64,000 nucleotides of DNA from NCBI GenBank assembly GCA_922989275.2, contig OV277870.1, forward strand, positions 24,386,742 to 24,450,741, read 5' to 3'. Origin of the DNA: Gari tellinella. Its lineage: Eukaryota; Mollusca; Bivalvia; Cardiida; Psammobiidae. Shown here one piece after another: positions 51,841-62,715 of this stretch (position 1 is the stretch's first letter; each line of letters opens with the position of its first letter). The position numbers and the translations under genes were made by a program. Below the pieces are notes generated by a model. It was not told the DNA's origin and searched no databases. It saw only the letters and a list, made by a program, of their open reading frames with translations.

Positions 51841-53139
51841 GTGCCATACAGTGGAATTATCCTTACATATATCACAGCCTTTATATACATCTCTGACCTT
51901 CGAAAGACCGCTATCATCTACAATGAGCTGTCACGCCTACAGATAGACATTGCTCCACTTCAAGATACTCGTTTAGCGGAGTCTGGCTGCATCAGGGAGT
52001 CAGATTATACATTTTTCTGGCAAGGCAAGACGGATGAGGAGAAACGAGAGTACGGAGTAGGCTTTGCAGTCAAGAACTCATTGCTGGACAAAGTGCAAAT
52101 TGGTAGTTCTGCCACCGAGCGCTTGCTCTCTCTACACTTGAACTCCACGGACGGACCCATCAACCTACTTTGCGTCTATGCCCCCACACTCATGGCATCT
52201 GACGACGTCAAGGACCAATTCTACAGTCAACTCGATGCCCTCCTGAAAGAATTTCCCGACAAGGAAGAAATCATAATGTTGGGCGATTTCAATGCTCGTG
52301 TTGGCAGTGACAACGACGCTTGGTCAGATTGCCTTGGTAAATTTGGTGTAGGCAAATGTAACGACAATGGGCAACGCTTGTTAGAAATCTGCTCATACCA
52401 CAACTTATGCATCACCAACACCTACTTTGGCACCAAGCCCCATCACAGAGTATCGTGGAGACACTCCAGATCCAAACACTGGCACCAGCTTGACCTGATT
52501 CTAACCAGACGCAGCAGCCTCAAAAACTTTCTTGTCACAAGATCATACCACAGTGCTGACTGCGATACGGATCACTCACTTGTGTGCTGTAATGTCAAAC
52601 TTCTGTCAAAGAAACTCCACCACTCCAAACAACAGGGTAATCCAAAGATAGATGTCAGTAAGACCCAGCGGGCGACTCTCTCAGACAAGTTTGTCGAACA
52701 GTTCACCGCCAAGTTCGAAGCTGATTACGACCTGTCAGCGTCTGACCAATGGGACAAACTGAAGAATGTCACTCACAGAATTGCACTAGGTGTCTTTGGA
52801 AAAAATGGAGGAGCAATACAGATTGATTGGTTTGAAGAGAACTCGGAGCAACTATCTCCCTTGATTGAAGCCAAGCGCAGAGCACTACAAGATCACAAGG
52901 ACAATCCCTCGGCAGAAACCCTAAGCGCTCTTAGATCAGCGCGTGCCTCTGTTCAGAAGTCAGTGAGGTCCTGCATCAATCAACATTGGAGTAATCTCTG
53001 TCATTCAATTCAGCAAGCAGCAGACACAGGCAACATTGGTGACATGTACGGAGGAATTAAAAAGGCAGTTGGGACAACCATTCACAAAACGGCACCACTG
53101 AAGTCGAAAACAGGAGAAGTGATTACTGACAAGGCATAA
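51841..53139 (+). pseudogene. LINE endonuclease domain (APE type)
   Basis: About 415 residues resemble the exonuclease-endonuclease-phosphatase fold of LINEs. Visible motifs by residue are QDTRL (~41), LGDFNARVG (~148), SWRHSRSKHWHQLDLILTR (~205-223) and DTDHSLV (~242), matching the usual E, D/N, Y/D and D-H positions. The Glu normally seen in QETRL is Asp here, which would probably weaken metal binding. The reading frame has no good ATG at the expected place (it opens with GTG), and the true N-terminus seems to lie in another frame. It ends at a premature TAA. Confidence 0.85.
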
Positions 53140-53614
53140 CAGTTGGACAGGTGGGTTGAACACTACTCAGAGCTCTACTCAAAAGAAAACTTAGTTCAGC
53201 AATCAGCCCTTGACGCAACTGAGCAACTTCCTCTGATGCCTGAACTTGATCAGGAACCGTCCATCGATGAACTCTCTAAAGCCATCGACAATCTGCCATC
53301 AGAAAAAATCACCAGGAAAGGACAGTATTCCTGCCGAGGTCATAAAGAGTGGTAAAGCTGGGTTACTAAAACCTCTCCACAAGCTTCTGATCCAGTGCTG
53401 GACCGAGGGCGATGTACTCCAAGATATGCGGGATGCGAACATTGTCACGCTCTACAAGAACAAAGGTGACAGAAGCGATTGCAATAACTATCATGGAATC
53501 TCTCTTCTAAGCATAGTGGGAAAACTGTTTGCACGCATCGTCCTACAGAGGCTTCAGAAACTCGCCGATAGAATATATCCTGAATCCCAGTGTGGCTTTC
53601 GCGCCAAACGCTGA
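53140..53614 (+). pseudogene. LINE linker and N-terminal part of RT, frameshifted
   Basis: After the premature TAA the same frame continues (DRWVEHYSELYSKENLV) to near 53300. The homology then moves to the next frame (EVIKSGKAGLLKPLHKLL, then NIVTLYKNKGDRSDCNNY, an RT fingers motif), so one base was gained around the A-rich stretch near 53305. The segment ends at a TGA within the GFRAKR region. Confidence 0.8.
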
Positions 53615-55009
53615 ACGGTCGACATGGTGTTCTCACTACGTCAGCTTCAAAAGAAATGTAGAGAACAGAATCAGCCGCTCTACATAGCCTTCATCGACCT
53701 CAATAAAGCCTTCGATCTAGTCAGCAGGGACGGACTGTTCAAGATGCTGCCAATATTCGGTTGCCCACCAAATCTCCTCAGCCTTGTCAGGTCTTTCCAC
53801 GACGGCATGCTCAGCACGGTTCAGTTCGACGGAGACATATCTGCTGAGTTTGGTGTGAAGAGTGGTGTGAAACAGGGCTGTGTGTTGGCCCCTACGCTGT
53901 TTGGGATATTCTTCGCGCTTCTACTAAAGCATGCCTTCAGCTCATCCTCAGATGGCGTCTTTCTCCATTCAAGGTCAGACGGCGGACTCTTCAACATCTC
54001 CAGACTACGTGCAAAGACCAAAGTCAGGAAAGTCATGATAAGAGACTTACTCTTTGCAGATGATGCTGACATTACTTCTCATCACAGGGAGGGACTCCAA
54101 AGGCCAATGGACAGGTTTTCGAACTCCTGCGACTTATTCGGACTAACCATCAGCCAGAAGAAGACACAGGTCATAGGTCAATCTACCCCTGGGCCTCCAC
54201 TTATCACTGTGAAGGGTGAAGAACTGGAAGTTGTTCACCAGTTCCAGTACCTTGGCTCCACGGCGTCTGACACACTGTCACTGGATGTTGAGCTGAATAA
54301 ACGCATCGGGAAAGCATCTACAACACTCTCAAGGCTCACCAAAAGGGCATGGGAAAACAAGCACTTAACAATCCCAACCAGGATGAGTATCTACAAGGCC
54401 TGCGTCATCAGCACACTCCTGTATTGTAGCGAGTCCTGGACCACTTATGCCTACCAAGAACGGATACTGCAGGTGTTTCACCTCCGTTGTCTTCGGAAGA
54501 TCCTCGGTATCACCTGGCAAGATAAGGTCACGAACGACGACGTCCTCTCAAAGGCTGGTCTCCCTTCAATGTACACACTCCTCCGCCAACGTCGCCTGCG
54601 CTGGCTCGGTCATGTACACAGAATGGACGACAGACGAATACCGAAGGATCTGCTATACGGTGAGACAGCAACAGGTACTAGACAACGAGGTCGTCCCCAA
54701 TTGCGTTACAAAGACGTCTGCAAGAGGACAATGAAGACCTGCAACATCAATCCAGTGACATGGGAAGAAAAGGCAAGCAACAGAGCTCACTGGAAGCAAC
54801 TGGTCAAATCAGGTCTGAGGACAGGAGAGACTGCCTACCAGCAGGCAGACAATGAAAAGAGAGTCAAGAGAAAAGCCAGTGGTCGTCACGATTCTGAGCC
54901 GGACGCATCAGTCTTCACATGCCAGTACTGTGAGCGGACATGCAAATCACAGATCGGCCTCTTCAGCCACAGAAGACGATGCACATCTTCTATGGGTACA
55001 ACTCCATAG
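53615..55009 (+). pseudogene. LINE reverse transcriptase core and C-terminal zinc finger
   Basis: Counted from the ATG at 53624 (461 residues), the RT motifs are FIDLNKAFD (A, residues 23-31), GVKQGCVLAPTLF (B, ~81-93) and LLFADDADI (C, 142-150, with the catalytic FADD intact). A thumb-like region follows (LGITWQDKV, RRLRWLGHVHRM). Near residues 430-452 a finger reads CQYCERTC..IGLFSHRRRC. This part alone is open from the TGA at 53612 to 55009. Confidence 0.88.
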
Positions 55010-55226
55010 TCTAGCAAGACTGAAGGATGCCTACTAATACTAATATATATACAAGCATTTCTTATTTTTCAACAGGGTTGAAAAGTGTGAATAGATTTGA
55101 AGCAAAACAGCGTTTAAATTCATTTTGGCCCAAATGAATTGACCATTGTTTGCCATAAATCAGACTTGATTTAAACTTTTTTGTGTGTTTACCATAGCCC
55201 CTCTAATTAAATTAATATTAATACAA

Positions 55227-56616
55227 GAGGGCCTGAAGGCCCTGATATCGCTCACCTCTTGTACTGAAGCCTGATAGCTTTACCTTTCTGTTTCACTCGT
55301 TTTAATCTAAATCCATTCAAATTTGTAGTATAGCATGTAAACAATTTTGGAATACAACCTCATAATTCTAGTATAGTAAGTATATCAAGGGCAGATAACT
55401 AGAACCTAAACAATACTGAAATGAAGCCTTTTCTAGCATTTCAAAGTATACCAAGGGCAGATAACTATTGCCACAATGATTAGATTTCAACAATAATTGC
55501 ACTCCTTTGAGAACTTTGAGCTGTATACTTTGTGTGCAAGTATAATCAAAATCCATTGAAAACTGTAGTTGCAAGAGTGTAAACCCTGTTAGATATGGCA
55601 TTTTCAGCTATTCAAGGGCAGATAACTCTTGACCTATTAGTTTGATTTCAACCATAATCACACTTATTGCAACTCTTATAGTAATATACAATCTGAGCAA
55701 GTTTGAAAAAGACTGGATAAAAATTGTGGCGGCTAGAGTATAAACACCGTTAAATATGGCATTTTCAGCAATTCAAAGGTATATAACTCTTGACCTATGC
55801 TTCTGATTATAACTATAATCGAACTCATTTGAACTCTTGTGGTCATATACAATCTGAGCAAGTTTTAGAAAGATTGTATAAAAGTGTGGCCTCTAGAGTG
55901 TAAACACCCTAAAATAAGGCATTTTCAGCAATTCAAAGGTAGATAACTCTCGACCTATTAGTCTGATTTCAACCATAATCAATCTCATCTGTAAACCTAT
56001 AGTCATATTGAATCTGAGCAAGTTTGAGATAGATTGGATTAACATTTTGGCCTCTAGAGGGTAAACAATGTTAAATATGGCATTTTCAGCAATTCAAAGG
56101 CAGATATCTTGACCTATTGGTCGGATTTCAATCATAATCAAACTCATTTGAACTCTTATGGTAATATACAATCTGAGAAAGTTTTAGAAAGATTGAATAA
56201 AAAGTGTGGCCTCTAGAGTGTAAACATGGTTAAATATAGCATTTTCAGCAATTCAAAGGTAGATAACTCTTGACCTATTAATCAGATTTCAACCACAATC
56301 GAACTCATCCAAACTCTTATAGTAATATACAATCTGAGCAAGTTACAGAAAGTTTGGATTAAAATTGTGGCCTCTAGAGTGTAAACATTGTTAAATATAG
56401 CATTTTCAGCAATTCAAAGGTAGATAACTCTTGACCTATAGGTCAGATTTCAACCATAATCGAAATCGTCCGAACTCTTATGGTAATATACAATCTGAGC
56501 AAGTTACAGAAAGTTTGGATTAAAATTGTGGCCTTTAGAGAATAAACACTAAAATTGTTGACGACGGACATTCAAGGATTGCAAAAGCTCACCCTGAGCT
56601 AGCTCAGGTGAGCTAA
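55227..56616 (-). mobile_element. Second AGCTCACCTGAGC-ended element, reversed, with ~160-bp tandem repeat
   Basis: Begins ACAAGAGGGCCTGAAGGCCC and ends GCTAGCTCAGGTGAGCT. Inside, TTTTCAGCAATTCAAAGGTA recurs near 55764, 55922, 56083, 56242 and 56403 (spacing 158-161) plus earlier diverged units, about 6-7 in all. Confidence 0.78.
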
Positions 56617-56877
56617 AAATCATAATGATGTTCAAGAGTTTCCATTCCTATTGTAAGTATTACCCTGAGTAGCATATGAAAAAGGTGTTAGACCCCCAGG
56701 CCGTATAACCGTTAAGCTCGCCAAGTTATCGTTCATGTAGGTATTGGTGTAACTGTTTAACCTAATATATCGTCCGTTTTTAAATTTAAAAAAAACAACA
56801 ACATAAGTCTGCGGCGAAACCACAAATGAGGGAAAGTTCAGCCTCACTATACGTGTAATCTAGTTTTGATCATGATA

Positions 56878-57012
56878 AGGGTCCATGCTTATAAAGCGTT
56901 CGAGATGAGTTTGAAATCGTTCTCAATCCAGATACATTCTGCTCAAAACTAACCAATCAAACGCTTGAGATCGGTCTCAGACTCATTTCAAATGCCTTAG
57001 AAGCATAGGCCA
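56878..57012. mobile_element. Family N element, decayed
   Basis: GGGTCCATGCTTATAAAGCG, AACCAATCAAACGCTTGAGA, GAAGCATAGGCC. Confidence 0.55.
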
Positions 57013-57041
57013 AGACACTTCTAACGTTGTACTAATTCAAG

Positions 57042-57170
57042 TTAACCCTTTCACTCTCAATGACGCTTTAAAGCGCGATTGCAAACAGTTCGGGTCCTGA
57101 TCAGACGCCGCGTTACGCGGCGTCTGATCAGGACCAAAACTGTTTGACACTCTTATCGATATCTCCTATG
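57042..57170. mobile_element. Family B element, right part lost, HP1 core
   Basis: TTAACCCTTTCACTCTCAAT, hairpin GTTCGGGTCCTGATCAG with CTGATCAGGACCAAAAC: the GGTCC/GGACC variant is on both arms. The right B end is not present. Confidence 0.75.
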
Positions 57171-57294
57171 TTTGCCACTCGGATAAAAAACAATACTCGG
57201 AAAAGCTGTCTTTGTTTTCAAGACTTTTATTGCTTAGCGTTTGCGTTTCGTTTCGTTACGTTTCTTCGCCTCGTGTCTAGCATAATAAAGGTTG

Positions 57295-57570
57295 AGTCTG
57301 CTTTACTTTCAGCCTGCTTTAAGCTACCATCTGCTAGTATAGAAATCCGAAGAAATGGCAGCCCACGTATAAACTGTTTTGTAACATACAGTGTACGTGT
57401 GTCAATCCTTTACCCAGATAGATACGCCTTTATATGTCTGTATTCAATTTCTCATCTGAATAAAATAGTTCTACTTTATACAAGTCGTGAATATGCACCA
57501 TTAGAAACAATTCCTATATCGGATTATCCTAGCAGACAGTAGATTGAAGCAGATTGGAAGAAAATGAGAA
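57295..57570. repeat. Family C fragments joined to an M end
   Basis: TGCTTTACTTTCAGCCTGCT then GAAATGGCAGCCC (M end) at 57352-57364. A second C part runs 57405-57560 (CTTTACCCAGATAGATACGC to AGATTGAAGCAGATTGG). Confidence 0.55.
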
Positions 57571-58056
57571 AGTTTATATAGAAGATCAAGTTTTTGGGAA
57601 ATGGTTCATGGGCCGCTCATTAATAAACAAAAAAAACGGTAGTTTGTAATGCAAGTGGCTGCTTTCTAATTTACTTTCGTCCTGTATTAAACAATAATCA
57701 ATCTATAGAGATATCAAACCATCTTCAAAGAAAAGCAGTGCAATATACGTTTAACTGTTGTCATGAACAAATAATAAGTTTCAGCCATTAAAAACTCACT
57801 TGTATTGAGATTTACAATGCATTCCGTTAAAAACAATCTGACATATCTCGACCACGGCTGAATATAAAACACGTACGGCGACACAATCTTATAAATAAGG
57901 CAGATCCCGCTTTACGATTATACGAAGAAGCATTTGATTCTCATTGAATTCGATAAGAATATCAAGTCATTGATTAATCAATGGACTATCGCAGATTCAA
58001 AGACATAAATATGTCAGCAATGCAAGATGTATTCGTGATGATACTGTTTAGTTTGT
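57571..58056. other. No supported feature
   Basis: AT-rich. No hairpin or exon recognised. Confidence 0.45.
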
Positions 58057-58298
58057 TACAGTGGAGAAAACGTTATTCTCTCCCGTTTAAACGCAAACGA
58101 AATGCAAACGCAAAGCATTAAAACGTATAAAATGACAACTTTTCAATTATTCTGAGTATTCGTTTTAGTCTGAGTGGCAAACAGTTTGGAGCTTGATCAG
58201 ACGCCGGGTCTGATCTGGCTCCAAACTATTTGCATTGGAAATTACAGTTTTAGCGTAAACGCGTGTATTTGGGAAAGATTAAAGTTTTCTACTCTGTA
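58057..58298 (-). mobile_element. Family A element, hairpin tip deleted
   Basis: TACAGTGGAGAAAACGTTAT to AAGTTTTCTACTCTGTA. The hairpin reads GACGCCGGGTCTGATCTGG, missing ~10 bp at the tip. Confidence 0.82.
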
Positions 58299-58544
58299 GT
58301 CCTAAATGTCTGTTTATTTTTTAATGATTGTATTTATTTTCATTGATTGTATCTATATATTGAGCTTAAATAACATTTAATGGCAATGATAAAAATACAT
58401 TGATGGTGATGTGTTTTATTTCTTGCTTTGAGAAAAAGAACAACAAAAAAGAGCTTTAGTCTCTATTAGAAATGTTAAATCTGAGACAACAACTCATTTA
58501 CGCAAGCCAAGTGTTGCCACCTAGGGTTTGGAACAATACGTATT

Positions 58545-58775
58545 AGATGGGGAGAATTTGATTTGACTACTCTTCTTCAATAAACGCGTTAGTGTTAAAG
58601 GGATTATTTCCATTGTAAACAGTTTGGATCCATATCAAATGCCGGGCTACTCGGCGTCTGATCAGGCTTCACACTGTTTGCCACTCATATTAAAAAGATA
58701 TGTCAATAGTTTCCAAAGAGCTGTCCTACAGTTTATTGCATCTTGCGTTTAATGCATCTTGCGTTCTCAATTGTA
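58545..58775. mobile_element. Family A element, decayed
   Basis: GGGGAGAATTTGATTTGACT, AATAAACGCGTTAGTGTTAA, hairpin with CCGGGCTACTCGGCGTCTG. Confidence 0.6.
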
Positions 58776-59144
58776 CCTCTATTGCCACATTTGGTGTTCG
58801 ATAAATGCGGGTGCGTGTGTGTGGCAGGCAGATGTCAAGCGATGTCTGCATTCAATTTAACGTTTTTATACAATAATGCAATGCAATCTAACATATGCGA
58901 ACAGCTTGATTAGTATAATGTATAATCTCCTGTGAGGTATAGGTTTATCTTTAATAAGCATTTAAGATAATACAAACAGCTAATCAAGTTTTATTTCCGT
59001 TTAATTCTTTCCAACTATCAGCAAATTTGTTGTCTGGTGAATGAAATTTCGATGGATGTCCGCGGCAATAGCACACTTTATGCTCTTATATGAATTATGT
59101 ATAGAGTAGTTAACCGTTTATTAACCCTTTCACTGTCATACATG
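58776..59144. other. No supported feature
   Basis: AT-rich; the short frames look like chance. Confidence 0.4.
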
Positions 59145-59394
59145 TACAGTGGAGAATCTGTTATTCTTTCCCTTTTAAACGCAAACGTACGCAAACGCAA
59201 AGCACTAAAACGTAGAAAAGAACAACTTTTGGACAATTCTGATAATTCTTGTTTATCTTGGTGGCAAACAGTTTGGAGCCTGATCAGACGCCGGGTTACC
59301 CGGCGTCTGTTCTGGTTCCAAACTGTTTGCACTGCAAAGAATAGTTTTAGCGTAAACGCGTTTATTGGGAAAGAATAACAGATTCTCCACTGTA
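59145..59394 (-). mobile_element. Family A element, complete, reversed
   Basis: TACAGTGGAGAATCTGTTAT to AGATTCTCCACTGTA, 250 bp. The left flank is a B-like end (TTAACCCTTTCACTGTC), so A has probably inserted in or beside B again. Confidence 0.9.
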
Positions 59395-59409
59395 TATACA
59401 CGCCTCATG

Positions 59410-59480
59410 TCGACTTCGTAAAAAGGTTGAATCCAGATCAGGAACCGCGAGACATTGCGTCTGGTCAGAATCTAAACTTT
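59410..59480. repeat. HP1 hairpin remnant
   Basis: GGTTGAATCCAGATCAGG..GCGTCTGGTCAGAATC. Confidence 0.5.
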
Positions 59481-59871
59481 TTGGCATCGTAACAATTTCT
59501 CTTCTGTTAATTTTTTTTAAAGAAATGGAGTACAATTGCGAACGACATATTTCATCAGACGATACATATAGTCTATGGAAATTTTAAAGCATACGATAAA
59601 TGGTGAGGCACTGACAGAAAATAATATATTTGCTTTACGTTTTCCTCACTACCTATATATTGGTATGTATCTGAAACAATGCTAGTTATTTAATACAATA
59701 GAGAGCATTTGGGGCCATGTTTTCGTACTCACTCCATCAGAAATTAAACTAGATTTACTATCAAGGATATCAGCTATTTCAGAACTGTTGACTTCGATTA
59801 TTTATCAATGTTACATGTTATAAGTACAATGTATTTTGACTTTAAGGATACATTTGTTATGTATGTGAGTG

Positions 59872-59948
59872 CCAAACAGTTTGAAACTTTGGACCCTGAT
59901 CAGACGCCGAGTTACTCGGCGTCTGATCTGGATTCAAACTGTTTGCAT
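59872..59948. repeat. HP1 hairpin
   Basis: CCAAACAGTTTGAAACTTTG..GCCGAGTTACTCGGCG..GATTCAAACTGTTTGC. The tip varies on both arms (CGAG/CTCG). Confidence 0.7.
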
Positions 59949-60234
59949 ATGCCCTTGCATGCGGCGTAAGGTCGTAGCAGTGTAAATCAGACATGCGCAT
60001 CGTGATGGACGTAAATTCTTGAAACACGTCAATCCTTCTCAACACAAACCAACATCATGCACCTAGGCAACCCCAGAGTAGTGTTTTTGCAATGCAAGGA
60101 ACAGAAATAATTTCACACTTGTTAGCCCGAATAGACCAAACGTGCATGTAGCCCCGTATTGTGAATTACTGAGACGCGTTTTCTTCATTAGTGAACCTTC
60201 CCAGTAGGTGTATGCATCGTTAGGTGCAGATTCA

Positions 60235-60485
60235 TTAACACATTCAACCCTAGCGACGAGTATAGTCGTCATTTACAAACAGTGTACCTGTGCTGATTGC
60301 ACTTGTCCTCTTCAAACAGTGTAGACCCTGATCAGAGTGTTCCTTAATCAGTCCTCTGTTCAGGGTCTACACTGTTTGTCATTTTTGATATATATTGTTA
60401 AATCATCCCTAAATAGTCCAAAATGGGCTAGACATATTTTGAAATTGGAATTTTCCATTAAAATTGCCAGGCGTGAATGAGTTAA
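60235..60485. mobile_element. Family E element
   Basis: TTAACACATTCAACCCTAGC to AGGCGTGAATGAGTTAA, 251 bp. Hairpin CAAACAGTGTAGACCCTGAT with GGGTCTACACTGTTTG. Confidence 0.8.
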
Positions 60486-60998
60486 CCAAATTATGCCTGG
60501 ACTTTTTTAATGTAATCGTTCAATGTGTTAGTTGGAAAATTTCACTATTGATTATAATTATGTACATGTATATATTTTTTGGGAAACAAACTGGCGTTTA
60601 TCTGAACATGTACATCATATATCAACCATTGTTAAATCTACACCGTTTGGTGCAAAAGCTGATCACGTTCATAGATACTGTACAAAGTGTATATAAAGAG
60701 AACATTCTGAGTTATATTGTTATATTCAGCGTAGACATTCGATTAAATAGTCCGGTTAGTCGAGGAAATGTGTAGATCCTGAGGTACTATAGTAAACGCT
60801 GTTATCATTCATGACTCTCGAATTTATTTTCTTGACGGGCTACAATGTTCTTTTTACTGGCATATCACGTCTGTCTTTGTGCTGTAAATAACGATATGAT
60901 GGTGATAAACAAGTTTATAACGCCTGTTTTACAACTGCAAGAAACAAATAAACATTATTTATTTCACTGCCAAGTATTATCGTCTGCTTTTACCCTCT

Positions 60999-61250
60999 TA
61001 CAGTGGAGAATGTGTTATTCTTTCCCAATAAACGCGTTTACGCTTAAAATAATAATTTCCAATACAAACAGTTTGGAGCCAGATCAGACGCCGGGTAACC
61101 CGGCGTCTGATCAGGCTCCGAACTGTTTGCCACCAAGATAAACATGAAATATCAGAATTGTCCAAAAGTTGTTCTTTTCTATGTTTTTAGTGCTTTGCGT
61201 TTGCGTACGTTTGCGTTTAAACGGGAAAGAATAACAGATTCTCCACTGTA
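60999..61250 (+). mobile_element. Family A element flanked by a 24-bp direct repeat
   Basis: TACAGTGGAGAATGTGTTAT to AGATTCTCCACTGTA. 60975-60998 and 61249-61272 are the same 24 bp (starting TATTATCGTCTGC). Other A copies show only TA. Confidence 0.88.
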
Positions 61251-61358
61251 TTATCGTCTGCTTTTACCCTCTATTACCGCTAAAATTCGTCTGCATTGAT
61301 AGTGTCGTCTGCACAAATTTTAAGTCAGATGTAACTATTTCCCCCATAGAAGCGCCTT

Positions 61359-61611
61359 TTAACCCTTTACCTGATAGCATTGTTTCTAGTATTGAATATA
61401 TGTGACCACTTGAAGCAGGTTGAAAGTAAAGTAGAATGTGCCCTAAGGCGCATTCTGCTTTACTTTCAGCCTGCTTTAAGCTAAAATCTGCTAGGCTATA
61501 TAACATATTTGTAATTGTTATTGTTCTTGAGGGTATAAACTGGAACTATTTTCTTCAGCGGAGGAATAAATTAAATACGCTAAAAGTCGCTTCTATGGGG
61601 GAAAGGGTTAA
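61359..61611. mobile_element. Family C element, complete
   Basis: TTAACCCTTTACCTGATAGC to GGGGGAAAGGGTTAA. HP2 hairpin with GTGCCCTAAGGCGC tip. Confidence 0.82.
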
Positions 61612-61835
61612 ATAGCACATTTAATTCATTCCTCAACTGAGAGTATAATTCCAATTTAATCTGTCAGGATTATGTATTATCAGAAATAGTTTCCATATTA
61701 TAGCAGATGAAAACTTAAAGCAGGCTGAAAGTAAAGCAGAATGTGCCTAAATGCACATTCTGCTTTACTTTCAACCTGCTTTAAGTGGTCACCTATTTTC
61801 AAAACTAGAAACAGGCTATGGGGCAAAGGGTAAAG
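61612..61835. mobile_element. Family C element, opposite orientation, directly abutting
   Basis: AATTCATTCCTCAACTGAG to GGCTATGGGGCAAAGGGTAA. Tip GTGCCTAAATGCAC on both arms. Confidence 0.8.
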
Positions 61836-61854
61836 GCATTTTAGACTGTATAGC

Positions 61855-61975
61855 TATTGATATGAGTGTCAAACAGTTTAGATTCTGTCCAGAGGCTGTG
61901 TTGTGCGGCGTCTGAGCAGGATCCAGACTAATTGCAAAGTTGCTTTTTGGCACCATTGACAGTGAAAGAGTTATG
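61855..61975. mobile_element. Family B element, decayed HP1
   Basis: GAGTGTCAAACAGTTTAGAT..GTGCGGCGTCTGAGCAGGAT, end CATTGACAGTGAAAGAGTTA. Confidence 0.6.
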
Positions 61976-62332
61976 GGATCGTGTGTAATTGTATAGTTGT
62001 GCTTAAAGATATCACATGACCAAGCTTGGGTGGTAACACCTACCCCCGTATATAGTTTGAGTCAAAGCATGCACTAACAGTGGTAGCGTCTAGGCAAAGA
62101 ATCATTCAGGCGTCTCAAGTGGGGCCCGCACCTAATATTTGATAGCTTGATTAGTAAAACCCATAGAAAAACCTATTGATATCTATTATGTAAGGGCCTC
62201 TATTCAAAGCTGAGCCATTGCCTGAAGACTTTTCTCATGCTGTATACCGGTATATACCTGTATTTTGACACCAACTAAAGAATGGGGGTGAATCAATGAA
62301 AGGTCTGGCTGGGTGTCTTTAAGCACGAACAG

Positions 62333-62385
62333 TTAGAACAGTTGAGACACGCGGCGTCTGGATAGGACCCAAGCTGTTTGACAGC
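62333..62385. repeat. HP1 right arm only
   Basis: ACGCGGCGTCTGGATAGGAC and AAGCTGTTTGACAGCC. Confidence 0.5.
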
Positions 62386-62715
62386 CATTTTTCGACATTT
62401 TCAGTCATCTTGCTTTTACATCTTGCTTTTCACAGTGTAAAAAGAAAATGGCAAATTCTTGAGAAAAAATATAAACAGTAAAAGGGGGGGTAATAAAATG
62501 TTATGTATGGAAACAAACGCGCCTGTTATAAATATTAATACGCATGCAGATATTGTTTAAACACCATCCGAAGTGGTTATACCAGACAATAAAACAGTGT
62601 TAAGAAAACATAATGCTATATAACAACTGTTTTATACAAGTGTTTCCTGTTAACGGTTAATACACTAACGCTCCATTAAGTATACGAGCATTTAAATGAA
62701 TATCCATCGTTGAAA

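Larger units (their letters stand above)
51780..55060 (+). mobile_element. Non-LTR retrotransposon (LINE) with APE-type endonuclease and RT, broken
   Basis: Endonuclease, reverse transcriptase and a C-terminal Cys/His finger follow in the usual order over ~3.2 kb. Breaks: an in-frame TAA at 53137-53139, a one-base frame change near 53300-53312, and an in-frame TGA at 53612-53614. Before 51892 a WN-containing stretch in another frame hints at a further shift and at truncation of the 5' end. After the last stop comes a short tail with TACTAATACTAATATATA, resembling a degenerate TAC repeat. GC content is clearly higher than the flanks. The clade (Jockey, RTE-X, CR1 or other) needs a tree. Confidence 0.9.

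Noticed and set aside
9820..61250. CRISPR-like or integron-like array of repeated hairpins
   Set aside because: Spacing is irregular, orientation mixed and the hairpins sit inside transposon ends. The genome is eukaryotic with introns.
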